DNA of 64,000 bases from Streptomyces olivaceoviridis (GCF_014650115.1 NZ_BMUI01000022.1:1-64000); one strand, 5' to 3'. Shown: positions 16,012 to 25,620, numbered from the stretch's first letter. Translations and numbers: made by a program. The notes: generated by a model not told the origin, from the sequence alone.

Positions 16012-16215
16012 TCAGAGGGTTTGAAGGGTTACGAGGGTGATCCGCAGGGCGCCGCCCTCGGACTCCGTCTCGATCCGCACCCGCTGGCCCGGGCGCAGCA
16101 GCCGCAGTCCGCCCCGGTCGAACGCCGCCGCGTCGAAGGGGACCGGGGTGCCGTCGTCGAGGAGCACCTGGCCGCTGCGGGTTTCGGGGTCGTAGGTGTA
16201 TGCGGTCGCTTGCAT
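16012..16215 (-). CDS. Small conserved protein, possibly cold-shock/S1-like beta barrel
   Basis: A 67-aa protein from ATG 16215, MQATAYTYDPETRSGQVLLD through VPFDAAAFDRGGLRLLRPGQ to RVRIETESEGGALRITLVTLQ. The pattern of a short aromatic strand, DDGTPVPFDA and PGQRVRIE is what one sees in cold-shock-like OB folds, but the RNP motifs of true Csp proteins are absent. It lies between hupS (convergent) and cofC (same strand, upstream). Function unknown; the OB-fold reading is inference. Confidence 0.7.
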   Translation of the reverse strand: MQATAYTYDPETRSGQVLLDDGTPVPFDAAAFDRGGLRLLRPGQRVRIETESEGGALRITLVTLQTL

Positions 16216-16350
16216 GGCGGCCAGCGTAGTGCGTCCCGCGGTTCGCCGTTGGGGTGCGGGCCGCACCCCGGCTGCGGGGCCGTCGTGGTTGCCCGCGCCC
16301 ACGCGGCGGAGCCGCACATCGATACAGCCCCGCGCCCCCTCCGGGGCGCC

Positions 16351-16989
16351 TCAGGGGCCCGGGATGAGGAGCCCCGCCGACGCCGCCGCCGTATGCGGGC
16401 CCACGCCCAGTGTCAGTGCCGCTCGCAGGTCCGCGGCCGTGTCGACGTCCTGGCGGACCGAATCCACCCCGGTGAGCGCGAGTTCCACCGCGCCGGAGGC
16501 CCGGTGGCGGGCACGGGAATCGATGCCGAACGCCGGCCGCAATTCACGATCGCCGGCCGCCGCCAGCAAAGTCGTGCCCAGTGCCGCCGCGTCCGCGAGA
16601 AACGCGCGCGGGAATTGCGAAGCCGCTGCCAGTACCCGGGACAGTTCCGCCGGACGCAGCGCCGGCAGATCGGCGTTCAGGGCCGCCACCGCGGCGCCGG
16701 GACGGATCGCGTGTACGACGGCCGCGCCGTGCGCCAGCGCGGCGTTCAGGCCGCTGCCGGGGGAGTCGGGCACGATCCGCGCGCCCAGCGCCGCGAGCTC
16801 CCGGCCGGCCAGTTCGTCGTCCGTGACGACCGCCACATCCGACACCGCCGGACACGCCACCGCCGCGGCCACCGTGTCCTGCGCGAACGCCAGTGCCAGG
16901 CCCGGGCGCACCCCGTCGTCGGCGGTGTCCGCGAGCCTGCTCTTGGCCCGCGTCAGGGGCTTCAGGGGGATGACCAAGGTCCACTGCAC
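16351..16989 (-). CDS. cofC: Coenzyme F420 guanylyltransferase CofC/FbiD
   Basis: A 212-aa nucleotidyltransferase of the CofC/FbiD family, which activates 2-phospholactate or, in actinobacteria, phosphoenolpyruvate with GTP in coenzyme F420 synthesis. Marks: N-terminal WTLVIPLKPLTRAKSRLA with the nucleotide-binding PLKPL...KSRL pattern, NADLPALRPAEL around residue 110 (metal-binding Asp), and PAFGIDSRARHRASGAVEL. Start GTG 16989 gives the standard IPLK distance. It is divergent from the acyltransferase gene. Partner F420 genes are not in this window. Confidence 0.9.
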   Translation of the reverse strand: MQWTLVIPLKPLTRAKSRLADTADDGVRPGLALAFAQDTVAAAVACPAVSDVAVVTDDELAGRELAALGARIVPDSPGSGLNAALAHGAAVVHAIRPGAAVAALNADLPALRPAELSRVLAAASQFPRAFLADAAALGTTLLAAAGDRELRPAFGIDSRARHRASGAVELALTGVDSVRQDVDTAADLRAALTLGVGPHTAAASAGLLIPGP

Positions 16990-17142
16990 CGGCGTACCGT
17001 CCCTCTCTCGTCGCGCTCATTGTCCCCCGCGCCATCCGGTGCCGCGGGGGGCGGGGCGTACGGTGTTCTCGACAGACCGGCGGCCCGGGGCCACACTTGT
17101 GCGGCCCCCGCCGGGGTTGCAGCCCTAGAGGAAGGTGTCCTT

Positions 17143-17913
17143 GTGTCCCGCCGCAGAATCGGCTTCTGGTACCGCTTCGCCGCGGTGATCTGCAAACCGC
17201 CGCTGGTGGTTCTGATCAAGCGGGACTGGCGTGGAATGGAGCACATTCCGACCGAGGGCGGATTTATCACCGCGGTGAACCACAATTCCCACGTGGACCC
17301 CTTCGCGTACGCGCACTATCAGTACAACACCGGACGGGTCCCGCGATTCCTGGCGAAGAGCGGCCTTTTCAAGAAGGGATTCGTGGGAGCCGCCATGCGC
17401 GGCACCGGGCAGATCCCCGTCTACCGCGAGTCCACGGATGCCCTCAGCGCCTTCCGGGCCGCGATCGACGCCGTGGAGCGCGGCGAGTGCGTCGCGTTCT
17501 ACCCCGAGGGCACCCTCACCCGCGACCCGAACGGCTGGCCCATGACCGGCAAGACCGGCGCCGCCCGGGTCGCCCTTCAGACCAAGTGCCCGGTCATCCC
17601 GGTCGCGCAGTGGGGCGCCAACGAACTGCTGCCGCCGTACGCCAAGAAGCCGAACCTCTTCCCGCGCAAGACGCACCACGTGCTCGCGGGACCCCCCGTG
17701 GACCTCTCCCGTTTCTACGGCCAGGAGATGACCCCGGAGGTGCTGAAGGAGGCCACCGAGGTCATCATGGCGGCCATCACCCGCCTGCTGGAGGAGATCC
17801 GCGGCGAGAAGGCGCCCGAGACGCCCTACGACCCGCGCCGTGAGCGGATCGAGCAGCGCCGCCGCACCCAGGCGCAGGCGGAGGGCCGGCAAGTGGAAGG
17901 GCAGAGCAAGTGA
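17143..17913 (+). CDS. 1-acyl-sn-glycerol-3-phosphate acyltransferase family protein
   Basis: A 256-aa PlsC-type acyltransferase of membrane phospholipid synthesis. The catalytic NHNSHVDPF (HX4D) lies near residues 47-55, GTGQIPVYRES near 87, and the substrate-binding YPEGTLTR near 120. The C-terminal 35 residues are charged and helical (RRERIEQRRRTQAQAEGR). GTG 17143 follows gaggaagg at good spacing. Its stop overlaps the gpsA start by 4 bp (GTGA), so acyltransferase and glycerol-3-phosphate dehydrogenase are translationally coupled, which makes sense as supply and use of glycerol-3-phosphate. Confidence 0.94.
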   Translation: MSRRRIGFWYRFAAVICKPPLVVLIKRDWRGMEHIPTEGGFITAVNHNSHVDPFAYAHYQYNTGRVPRFLAKSGLFKKGFVGAAMRGTGQIPVYRESTDALSAFRAAIDAVERGECVAFYPEGTLTRDPNGWPMTGKTGAARVALQTKCPVIPVAQWGANELLPPYAKKPNLFPRKTHHVLAGPPVDLSRFYGQEMTPEVLKEATEVIMAAITRLLEEIRGEKAPETPYDPRRERIEQRRRTQAQAEGRQVEGQSK

Positions 17914-18920
17914 GCGCACCGGTAAGGGTGGCGGTCTTCAGCGCCGGTTCGTGGGGCACCGCCTTCGGCATGGTGCTCGCCGACGCCGGCTGCGAGGTCA
18001 CCCTGTGGGCCCGCCGGCCGGAGGTCGCGGAGGCGATCAACACCACCCGGACCAACCCCGACTACCTGCCGGGCGTCGAACTCCCCGAGAACGTCAGGGC
18101 CACCACCGACCCGGCCGAGGCGGCGGCCGGCGCCGACTTCACGGTCCTGTCCATCCCCTCCCAGACCCTGCGTGCCAACCTCGCCGAGTGGGCCCCGCTG
18201 CTCGCCCCGGACACCGTCCTCGTCTCCCTGATGAAGGGCGTCGAACTCGGCTCCACCATGCGGATGAGCGAGGTCGTCGAGGACGTCGCCAAGGTCGGCG
18301 CCGACCGGATCGCGGTCGTCACCGGACCCAACCTGGCCCGCGAGATCGCCGCCCGCATGCCCGCCCTGGCCGTCGTGGCCTGCACCGACGAGCGGGTCGC
18401 CCAGCGGCTCCAGGCGGCCTGCCACACGCCGTACTTCCGGCCGTACACCAACACCGACGTGGTCGGCTGCGAACTCGCCGGCGCGGTCAAGAACGTCATC
18501 GGGCTCGCGGTGGGGATCGCCGACGGCATGGGGCTCGGCGACAACGCCAAGGGCTCGCTCATCACCCGCGGCCTCGCCGAGACCACCCGGCTCGGCCTCG
18601 CGATGGGCGCCGACCCGCTGACCTTCTCCGGACTCGCGGGCCTGGGCGACCTGGTGGCCACCTGCTCCTCGCCGCTGTCCCGCAACCACACCTTCGGCAC
18701 CAACCTCGGCAAGGGCATGACCCTGGAGGAGACCATCGCGGTCACCAGGCAGACCGCCGAGGGCGTCAAGTCCTGCGAGTCCGTGCTGGATCTGGCCCGC
18801 GGGCACGGTGTCGACATGCCGATCACCGAGACGGTCGTCAGCATCGTGCACGAGGGCAAGTCACCGGTCGTCGCGCTGAAGGAACTGATGGCACGCAGCG
18901 CCAAGCCCGAGAGGCACTGA
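17910..18920 (+). CDS. gpsA: NAD(P)-dependent glycerol-3-phosphate dehydrogenase
   Basis: A 336-aa enzyme that reduces dihydroxyacetone phosphate to glycerol-3-phosphate for lipid synthesis. The Rossmann loop is VFSAGSWGTAFG (residues 9-20); the first glycine of the usual GxGxxG is a serine here. The catalytic lysine lies in AGAVKNVIGLAVG, and LAGLGDLVATCSSPLSRNHT is the C-terminal substrate signature. It overlaps the acyltransferase by 4 bp. The Ser may be a lineage trait and does not argue against function, as the rest is intact. Confidence 0.96.
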   Translation: MSAPVRVAVFSAGSWGTAFGMVLADAGCEVTLWARRPEVAEAINTTRTNPDYLPGVELPENVRATTDPAEAAAGADFTVLSIPSQTLRANLAEWAPLLAPDTVLVSLMKGVELGSTMRMSEVVEDVAKVGADRIAVVTGPNLAREIAARMPALAVVACTDERVAQRLQAACHTPYFRPYTNTDVVGCELAGAVKNVIGLAVGIADGMGLGDNAKGSLITRGLAETTRLGLAMGADPLTFSGLAGLGDLVATCSSPLSRNHTFGTNLGKGMTLEETIAVTRQTAEGVKSCESVLDLARGHGVDMPITETVVSIVHEGKSPVVALKELMARSAKPERH

Positions 18921-19083
18921 GCCCGGGAGACGCCGACCCCGGCAGACGCCGGGCCCGGGGAAGGCGTCGAGTCCGTTCGGCAGGGGCTCGGCACGACGGT
19001 GAGCGACCGTCCGTGCGACGCTGAGCGACGGCCCGGGAGCGCGCGCTGACTTGGGCGCTACCTACGGGTACTCTCAACGCGAT

Positions 19084-20241
19084 ATGAGCACCGAGAACCT
19101 TCCCCACAGCCCTGAGCAGCCGTCGCGCAAGCCGCGCGTGGCCGTCGTGTTCGGTGGGCGCAGCTCCGAACACGGGATCTCCGTGGTCACCGCCGGCGCC
19201 GTCCTCAAGGCCATCGACCGGACGAAGTACGACGTCCTGCCGATCGGCATCACCACGGACGGCCGCTGGGCGCTGACGGCCGACGAGCCGGAGCGGATGG
19301 CCATCACCGACCGCCGCACCCCCAGCGTGGCGGAGCTGGCGGAGTCGAACGAGGGCGGCGTGGTGCTCCCCGTCGACCCGGCGAACCGCGAGGTCGTCTA
19401 CAGCGAGCCCGGCTCCGTGCCCAAGGCGCTCGGCGAGGTCGACGTGGTCTTCCCGGTGCTCCACGGCCCCTACGGCGAGGACGGCACCCTCCAGGGCCTG
19501 CTGGAACTGTCCGGAGTGCCCTACGTGGGCTCCGGCGTGCTCGCCTCGGCCGTCGGCCAGGACAAGGAGTACATGAAGCGGATCTTCACCTCCTACGGGC
19601 TGAAGGTCGGCCCCTACCTGGTGATCCGGCCCCGCGAGTGGGCCCGGGACGAGTCCGCCGCCCGCAAGAAGATCATCGACTTCGCCGGCGCGCACGGCTG
19701 GCCGCTGTTCGTGAAGCCCGCGCGCGCGGGTTCGTCCATCGGCATCACCAAGGTCGACGACCTGTCCGGCCTGGACGAGGCGATCGCCGAGGCGCAGGCC
19801 CACGACCCGAAGATCCTGGTCGAGGCGACCCTGCGCGGCCGTGAGATCGAGTGCGGCGTCCTGGAGTTCGAGGACGGCCCGCGCGCCTCCGTCCCGGCCG
19901 AGATCCCGCCGCCGGACGCGCACGCGTACTACGACTTCGAGGCCAAGTACATCGACTCCACGCCCGGCGTCGTCCCGGCCCCGCTCACCGAGGAGCAGAC
20001 CGCCGAGGTGCGCCGGCTCGCCGTCGAGGCGTTCGAGGCGACCTCCTGCGAGGGCCTGGTCCGCGCGGACTTCTTCCTCACCGAGGACGGCGAGTTCGTG
20101 ATCAACGAGATCAACACGATGCCCGGCTTCACGCCGATCTCGATGTACCCGCAGATGTGGCAGGCGAGCGGGATCAGCTACCCCGAGCTGGTGGACCGCC
20201 TGGTGCAGGCGGCGCTGCGCCGCCCGACGGGGCTGCGCTGA
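19084..20241 (+). CDS. ddl: D-alanine--D-alanine ligase
   Basis: A 385-aa ATP-grasp ligase that makes the D-Ala-D-Ala dipeptide for peptidoglycan. Marks: VAVVFGGRSSEHGISVVTAG near residue 20, GPYGEDGTLQGLLEL, the ATP-grasp loop FVKPARAGSSIGITK, and EFVINEINTMPGFTPISMYP with the metal-binding Glu and Asn. The AYYDFEAKY segment keeps the Tyr typical of D-Ala enzymes, so it is not a D-lactate (vancomycin-resistance) type. ATG 19084 gives MSTENLPHSPE; the ribosome site is weak. The stop codon lies in the loop of a 10-bp hairpin. Confidence 0.97.
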   Translation: MSTENLPHSPEQPSRKPRVAVVFGGRSSEHGISVVTAGAVLKAIDRTKYDVLPIGITTDGRWALTADEPERMAITDRRTPSVAELAESNEGGVVLPVDPANREVVYSEPGSVPKALGEVDVVFPVLHGPYGEDGTLQGLLELSGVPYVGSGVLASAVGQDKEYMKRIFTSYGLKVGPYLVIRPREWARDESAARKKIIDFAGAHGWPLFVKPARAGSSIGITKVDDLSGLDEAIAEAQAHDPKILVEATLRGREIECGVLEFEDGPRASVPAEIPPPDAHAYYDFEAKYIDSTPGVVPAPLTEEQTAEVRRLAVEAFEATSCEGLVRADFFLTEDGEFVINEINTMPGFTPISMYPQMWQASGISYPELVDRLVQAALRRPTGLR

Positions 20242-20251
20242 CCCCGTCGGG
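20223..20251. terminator. Hairpin over the ddl stop codon
   Basis: cccgacgggg (20223-20232) pairs perfectly with ccccgtcggg (20242-20251); the 9-nt loop contains the ddl TGA. A second perfect 9-bp stem with loop cttc lies at 20269-20290 inside the end of the convergent DUF3515 gene. Together they probably end both convergent genes. Confidence 0.75.
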
Positions 20252-20253
20252 TC

Positions 20254-20775
20254 TCATCCGCGCATGGAGGCGATCCCCTTCGGGATCGCCTTCTTCACGG
20301 CCGGCGCCAGGTCCGCCATCACCTGGGCGCTGTCGTCCGGCCCGGACAGCTTCTCGGGCAGGGTCACCTGCACGTACGCCCGGCGATTGGACGTGGTGAA
20401 CCGCCAGGTGCCGTCGCCCTGCTTCTCCATCAGCCAGTCGACGCCGTTCACCCCGCCGCCGATCGCGTTCGGGTCGTCACCCTGCGCCACCTTGGCGTCG
20501 ATCATCTTCGGCGGCCGGACGACGCCGCAGCGCAGTATGATCGCCGGGCTTCCCCAGCCCGCCGTGTAGGCGGACCGGGGCTCGGGGTCGACGCGGGTCC
20601 GCCCGTCCACCGTCCGCGGCAGGACCTTGTCCAGGTCCCGGCAGAGCGGGGCGGTCCGCGTGTCTGGGGTGGGAACCGCCACGGTGCCGCTGTCGTCCGC
20701 CGTGGAACAGCCCGCGACCGCGATGAGCAGGGCCGGCGCGAGCAGGGCGAGGGGCCGGTGACGGAAGATGTTCAC
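20254..20775 (-). CDS. DUF3515 lipoprotein
   Basis: A 173-aa secreted lipoprotein. The signal segment is RHRPLALLAPALLIAVAGC with the lipobox VAGC, so Cys about residue 22 is lipidated and the protein is anchored on the outer face of the membrane. The rest matches DUF3515: PLCRDLDKVLP, AGWGSPAIILRCGVVRPP with a conserved second cysteine, and a C-terminal RRAYVQVTLPEK. The start is GTG 20775, without a clear ribosome site. It is convergent with ddl, and this ddl-DUF3515-thiL neighbourhood is common in actinobacteria, suggesting an envelope role. Confidence 0.9.
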   Translation of the reverse strand: MNIFRHRPLALLAPALLIAVAGCSTADDSGTVAVPTPDTRTAPLCRDLDKVLPRTVDGRTRVDPEPRSAYTAGWGSPAIILRCGVVRPPKMIDAKVAQGDDPNAIGGGVNGVDWLMEKQGDGTWRFTTSNRRAYVQVTLPEKLSGPDDSAQVMADLAPAVKKAIPKGIASMRG

Positions 20776-20795
20776 CGGCCAAGCGTAGACGGGGG

Positions 20796-21029
20796 CTACA
20801 GATGCACCACCGGACAGGTCAGGGTGCGCGTGATGCCGTCCACTTGCTGGACCTTGGCGACCACCATGCGACCGAGATCGTCGACCGTCTCGGCCTGGGC
20901 GCGCACGATGACGTCGTACGGCCCCGTCACGTCCTCGGCCTGGATCACTCCGGGAATCTTGCTGATCGTCTCGGCGACGGTCGACGCCTTGCCGACCTCC
21001 GTCTGGATCAGGATGTACGCCTGTACCAC
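20796..21029 (-). CDS. Stand-alone Lrp/AsnC RAM-domain protein
   Basis: A 77-aa protein that equals the C-terminal ligand-binding (RAM) domain of Lrp/AsnC regulators and lacks the DNA-binding helix-turn-helix. It reads MVQAYILIQTEVGKASTVAE, then IPGVIQAEDVTGPYDVIVRA and a final strand TRTLTCPVVHL. GTG 21029 has ggagg at 6 bp. Such proteins form ring-like multimers that bind amino acids and may modulate full-length Lrp proteins; the ligand here is unknown. It follows the DUF3515 gene's promoter side and is divergent from thiL. Confidence 0.9.
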   Translation of the reverse strand: MVQAYILIQTEVGKASTVAETISKIPGVIQAEDVTGPYDVIVRAQAETVDDLGRMVVAKVQQVDGITRTLTCPVVHL

Positions 21030-21233
21030 GGAACCTCCAGGGCGGCCACGAGGATCATGTGGGGAAAAGGAACGCCACGGTATCGCGTCGCCGCTCCCCG
21101 AGGGGAGACCTGCGGGAACCGGGCTTGCGCGCCAGGGTGCAGGCACGACGGAAGTTGACGGTCACCTCGACCGTATCGGGGACACTGGTGACGCGCGACC
21201 GGGCGTGGCAAGGCACAGAAGGGGCTTGAGGCA

Positions 21234-22195
21234 ATGAAGGGCACAGTGGGTGAGCTAGGTGAGTTCGGGCTCATCCGGGAGCTGACCTCCCGTCTCACCA
21301 CCACCCCGGTGGTCCGGGTCGGCCCCGGCGACGACGCCGCGGTGGTCGCCGCGCCCGATCGGCGGGTGGTGGCGAGCACCGACATCCTGCTGGAGGGCCG
21401 GCACTTCCGCCGCGACTGGTCCACGGCCTACGACGTCGGCCGCAAGGCCGCCGCACAGAACCTCGCGGACATCGCCGCCATGGGCGCCGTGCCGACCGCG
21501 CTGCTGCTCGGCCTGGTCGTCCCCGCGGAGCTGCCGGTCACCTGGCCGACCGAGCTCATGGACGGCCTGCGCGACGAGTGCCAGGTCGCCGGCGCCTCCG
21601 TGGTCGGCGGGGACGTCGTACGCGGCGACACGATCATGGTGTCGATCACCGCGCTCGGCGATCTGCGCAACCAGGAGCCCGTCACGCGCGCGGGTGCCCA
21701 GCCCGGCGACCTCGTGGCCGTCACCGGCTGGCTGGGCTGGTCCGCGGCCGGGTACGCGGTGCTCGTCCGCGGTTTCCGCTCGCCCCGCGCCTTCGTGGAG
21801 GCCCACCGGCGCCCCGAGCCGCCGTACCACGCGGGCCCGGCCGCCGCCGCGCTCGGCGCCACCGCGATGTGCGACGTCAGCGACGGTCTGATCGCCGACC
21901 TCGGGCACATCGCCGAGGCCAGCAAGGTCCGCATCGACATCCGCTCCGGCGCGATCGACATCCCGACGCAGATGAACGACATCGGACAGGCCGTCGGCGT
22001 GGACCCGCTCCAGTGGGTGCTCACCGGGGGAGAGGACCACGCGATCGTGGCCACCTTCCCGCCGGACGTCAAGCTCCCGGCCCGCTGGAAGGTCATCGGC
22101 GAGGTCCTCAACCCCTCCGCGCTGCCCCAGGTGACCGTCGACGGGGCGCCCTGGACCAGCAAGGGCGGCTGGGACCACTTCGGGGACATCGAGTC

Positions 22196-22199
<4 letters not shown>
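21234..22199 (+). CDS. thiL: Thiamine-monophosphate kinase
   Basis: A 321-aa enzyme of the PurM/ThiL ATP-dependent superfamily that phosphorylates thiamine phosphate to thiamine diphosphate. Marks: RVGPGDDAAVVAAPDRRVV near residues 28-46, STDILLEGRHFRRDW, the AAQNLADIAAMGAVPTALL helix, and CDVSDGLIADLGHIAE. Start ATG 21234 follows aaggggcttgaggca. The thiD start overlaps its stop by 4 bp (ATGA), so the two thiamine steps are coupled. No TPP riboswitch was recognised upstream. Confidence 0.96.
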
Positions 22200-22990
<791 letters not shown>

Positions 22991-23037
22991 GCACCAGGCG
23001 GGGCACTCGCCCTGGTCAGGCGAGGTAGTCGCCGAGG

Positions 23038-23643
23038 TCAGGCGGGGTGGTCCCGGAGCTCGATCGCGGTCGCCGCCCTCTCCGTCAGCCGCTTGGAGAA
23101 GCCGGCCAGTGGCCGGGAGCCGAGCAGCCGGTACATCCGGTCCCGGCTGCGGATGCGCCGCTCGGTGGCCGGGGCGAAGAACGGCCCCGCGTTGCCGGAG
23201 ATCTTCTGGCAGCCCCTGGCGAAGTCGCGGACCCGGCTCTCGTAGGCGGCCGGCGCGACCCGGTGATCGCCGCCCGCCAGGGCCAGCTCACCGGCGAGGA
23301 CATGCGCGCCGACGATCGCCACACCCGTGCCCATGCCGCCCATCGTCGCCCCGTACCCGGCGTCCCCGAGCAGCGCCACCCGGCCCTGGACGAGACGGTC
23401 GACGTGGATCTGGGCGATGGCGTCGAAGTACAGGTCGTCCGCCTCCGCGAGGCCCTTCAGCACGGCCGGCGTCTCCCAGCTCGTCCCGGCGAACCGCTCG
23501 GCGAGGATCCGCTTCTGCGCCGCGACGTCCCGGCGGTCGTACGCCAGCCGCTCGGACCGGAAGACCAGCAGGGCGCCGGCGCGCTCCGGGTCGCCGTCGT
23601 AGTTGCTGAGTCCGACACAGCGGCCGGGCTCGCCGGCGGGCAT
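23038..23643 (-). pseudogene. C-terminal half of a FAD-dependent monooxygenase (remnant)
   Basis: The reading frame covers 201 residues that match the second half of PheA/TfdB-type FAD monooxygenases: GRCVGLSNYDGDPERAGALL, a middle sheet, then the FAD-binding LLGDAGYGATMGGMGTGVAI and VGAHVLAGELALAGGD. The N-terminal half with the GxGxxG dinucleotide loop is absent; full-length relatives are about 400 aa. The 5' end coincides with a repetitive junction where the upstream regulator also loses its C-terminus. It therefore looks like the product of a deletion that fused two neighbouring genes. Translation from ATG 23643 is possible, but without the FAD entry domain activity is unlikely. Confidence 0.8.
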
Positions 23644-25480
23644 CGGCGGACGGCTCGCCGGGCGTGGTGCCGGGCCCTTGGGGGGCCGTGGACGTGGTGC
23701 TCCGCTGTGGGGGGCCGGCGGGAATGGTGCCCGGCTGTCGGGGACCCGTGAGTGACTCGGCGGCGAAGGCGCGGATCGTCTCCAGCATCCGGTAGCGCCC
23801 GTCGGACACCTCCAGGAACGACTTCTCGACCAGGGACGCCAGCGGATCCTCCGGGTACGGCACCCCGCAGACGGCCGCCACGGCGTCCAGCGTGGCCCCG
23901 CCCGCGCAGACGGTCAGCCTGCTCGCCAGGTCCCGTTCCGCCGCGTCCAGCAGCTCCCAGTTCCACTCCACCACCGCGCGCAGCGTGCGGTGCCGGGGTG
24001 CCTTGGCCCGGTCCCCGCGCGCGAGCACCCGGAACCGGTCGTGCAGCCGGTCCGCCAGCTCGTCCACCGAGAGGGTGCGCAGCCGGGCCGCCGCCAGTTC
24101 GATCGCCAGCGGCAGCCCGTCCAGCGCCCGGCAGATCTCCGCCACGCGTGCGTGGCCGTCGAAATCGGGCCGCACCGCCCGCGCGCGGTCCAGCAGCAGC
24201 CGTACGGCCGGCTCCTCGGGCAGCGGCGGCACCGGCACCAGCACCTCGCCCGTGATGCCCAGCGACTCCCGGCCGGTCGCCAGGACGCGGACCCCGGGGC
24301 AGGCACCGAGGAGCAGCGCGGTCGTGCGTGCGGCGGACTCGACCAGGTGCTCGCAGTTGTCGAGCACCAGCAGCACCTCACGGTCCGCCAGCGCGGCCAG
24401 CAGCCGGTCCAGGGCGTCCGTGGCAGGGCTGCGGAAGCCGTCCCGCGCCCCGAGCGCCGCCGGCACCGCGTACGGGATCCGGGCCCCGTCGGTGAGGGGC
24501 GCGAGTTCCACCAGGCAGACGTCTCGGGCGGCGGCGGGGCGGGTGTCCGCGCCGGTGGCGGACCGCGTCGCGCTCGCGTCGGTCCAGGCGCGGGCCGCCG
24601 CCTCCAGGGCGAGCCTGGTCTTGCCGACGCCGCCGGGACCCGTCAGCGTCACCAGGCGGGAGTCGGTGAGGGCGCGGTCGATCCGGGCCAGTTCCGGTTC
24701 GCGGCCCACGAAGCGGGTGAGCTGGGCCGGCAGGCGCGGGCGGGCCGGGGTCTGCGACCCGTCCCGGAGCAGGTCGAGGTGGAGCGCGGACAGGGCGGGC
24801 GACGGGTCGGCGCCCAGCTCGTCGGCGAGGCTGCGCCGCGCCTCCTCGAACACCGCGAGCGCCTCGGCGGACCGCCCGGCGGCGTGCAGGGCCCGCATCA
24901 GCTGCCCGTACAGCCGTTCGTCCAGCGGACGCTCCCGGAGCAGCGCCCGCAACCCGGGCACCAGCTTCGGCCCGCCCCCGAGGCCCAGCTCCGCGTCGGT
25001 CCGGTCCTGGACGACGGCCAGCCGCAGCTCCTCCAGCCGTGCCCGGTCGGTGTGCGCGTCCGGCAGGTCGGGCAGCGCCGGCCCGCGCCACAGCGAGAGG
25101 GCGTCCCGCAGGAGGACCGCCGCCCGCTGATGATCGCCGGCGGTGAGCGCCGTACGGCCCTCGGCGGCCAGGCGTGCGAAACGGTGGACGTCGACCGCGT
25201 CCGGGGCGACGGCGAGGGCGTAGCCGGCGGGAACGGCGTCGACGCCGGCGTGCGGCGCGAGACGCCGGCGCAGGCGGGAGACCTGGGACTGCAGCGCGCC
25301 CATGGCCCCGGCGGGCGGCTCGGCGCCGTACAGGCCGTCCAGCAGGCGCTCCACGGACACCGCGCGGCCGGCGTCGAGCAGCAGCAGCGTGAGCAGGGCG
25401 CGGGGCCGGGGACCGCCGGGGTCGAGGGGAGTGCCGTCGTCGGTGCGGATCTCGACCGGGCCCAGGATGCCGAAGCGCAT
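23288..25480 (-). CDS. BTAD/NB-ARC (AfsR/SARP-like) regulator, truncated and fused to out-of-frame monooxygenase sequence
   Basis: A 730-aa frame. Residues 1-95 are an OmpR-like DNA-binding domain (MRFGILGPVEIRTDDGTPLD; LQSQVSRLRRRLAPH); about 100-245 a BTAD domain; about 260-560 an NB-ARC ATPase with LTGPGGVGKTRLALEAAARA (P-loop), VLLVLDNCEHLVE (Walker B) and GLPLAIELAAARLR. Normal homology stops after RYRMLETIRAFAAES near 23755. The last ~150 codons are a Pro/Thr-rich junction and then Arg-rich sequence read in the wrong frame of the monooxygenase remnant. Relatives usually carry a TPR-like C-terminal half, missing here. Start ATG 25480. The DNA-binding part is intact, so a shortened regulator could still be made. 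Accessory insertion between thiD and rpmB. Confidence 0.78.
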   Translation of the reverse strand: MRFGILGPVEIRTDDGTPLDPGGPRPRALLTLLLLDAGRAVSVERLLDGLYGAEPPAGAMGALQSQVSRLRRRLAPHAGVDAVPAGYALAVAPDAVDVHRFARLAAEGRTALTAGDHQRAAVLLRDALSLWRGPALPDLPDAHTDRARLEELRLAVVQDRTDAELGLGGGPKLVPGLRALLRERPLDERLYGQLMRALHAAGRSAEALAVFEEARRSLADELGADPSPALSALHLDLLRDGSQTPARPRLPAQLTRFVGREPELARIDRALTDSRLVTLTGPGGVGKTRLALEAAARAWTDASATRSATGADTRPAAARDVCLVELAPLTDGARIPYAVPAALGARDGFRSPATDALDRLLAALADREVLLVLDNCEHLVESAARTTALLLGACPGVRVLATGRESLGITGEVLVPVPPLPEEPAVRLLLDRARAVRPDFDGHARVAEICRALDGLPLAIELAAARLRTLSVDELADRLHDRFRVLARGDRAKAPRHRTLRAVVEWNWELLDAAERDLASRLTVCAGGATLDAVAAVCGVPYPEDPLASLVEKSFLEVSDGRYRMLETIRAFAAESLTGPRQPGTIPAGPPQRSTTSTAPQGPGTTPGEPSADARRRARPLCRTQQLRRRPGARRRPAGLPVRAAGVRPPGRRGAEADPRRAVRRDELGDAGRAEGPRGGGRPVLRRHRPDPRRPSRPGPGGAARGRRVRGDDGRHGHGCGDRRRACPRR

Positions 25481-25544
25481 TCCGTGGATTCTGGCAGGCG
25501 GCGGCCGTTCATGAGCCGCACTCACGCCGCACTCACGGGTACGG

Positions 25545-25576
25545 CAAAAAGCCGGCCCACCCGGGGGCGGACCGGC
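25545..25576 (-). terminator. Rho-independent terminator, minus strand, at the head of the BTAD gene (ends rpmB)
   Basis: On the minus strand agccgg (25576-25571) pairs with ccggct (25555-25550) around a GC-rich inner hairpin, followed by TTTTT at 25550-25546. It ends rpmB transcription 45 bp after its stop and separates it from the accessory genes. Confidence 0.82.
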
Positions 25577-25620
25577 TCAGTGCAGCGAACCAGGCAGTGG
25601 CCGCGCGCTCAGCTGTAGCG

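Noticed and set aside
21030..21233. Possible TPP riboswitch before thiL-thiD
   Set aside because: No ctgaga or other TPP aptamer core words were found in this 204-bp gap.
23038..25525. Intact SARP regulator plus oxygenase pair of a biosynthetic cluster
   Set aside because: Both genes are broken at the shared junction and no other biosynthetic gene is nearby.
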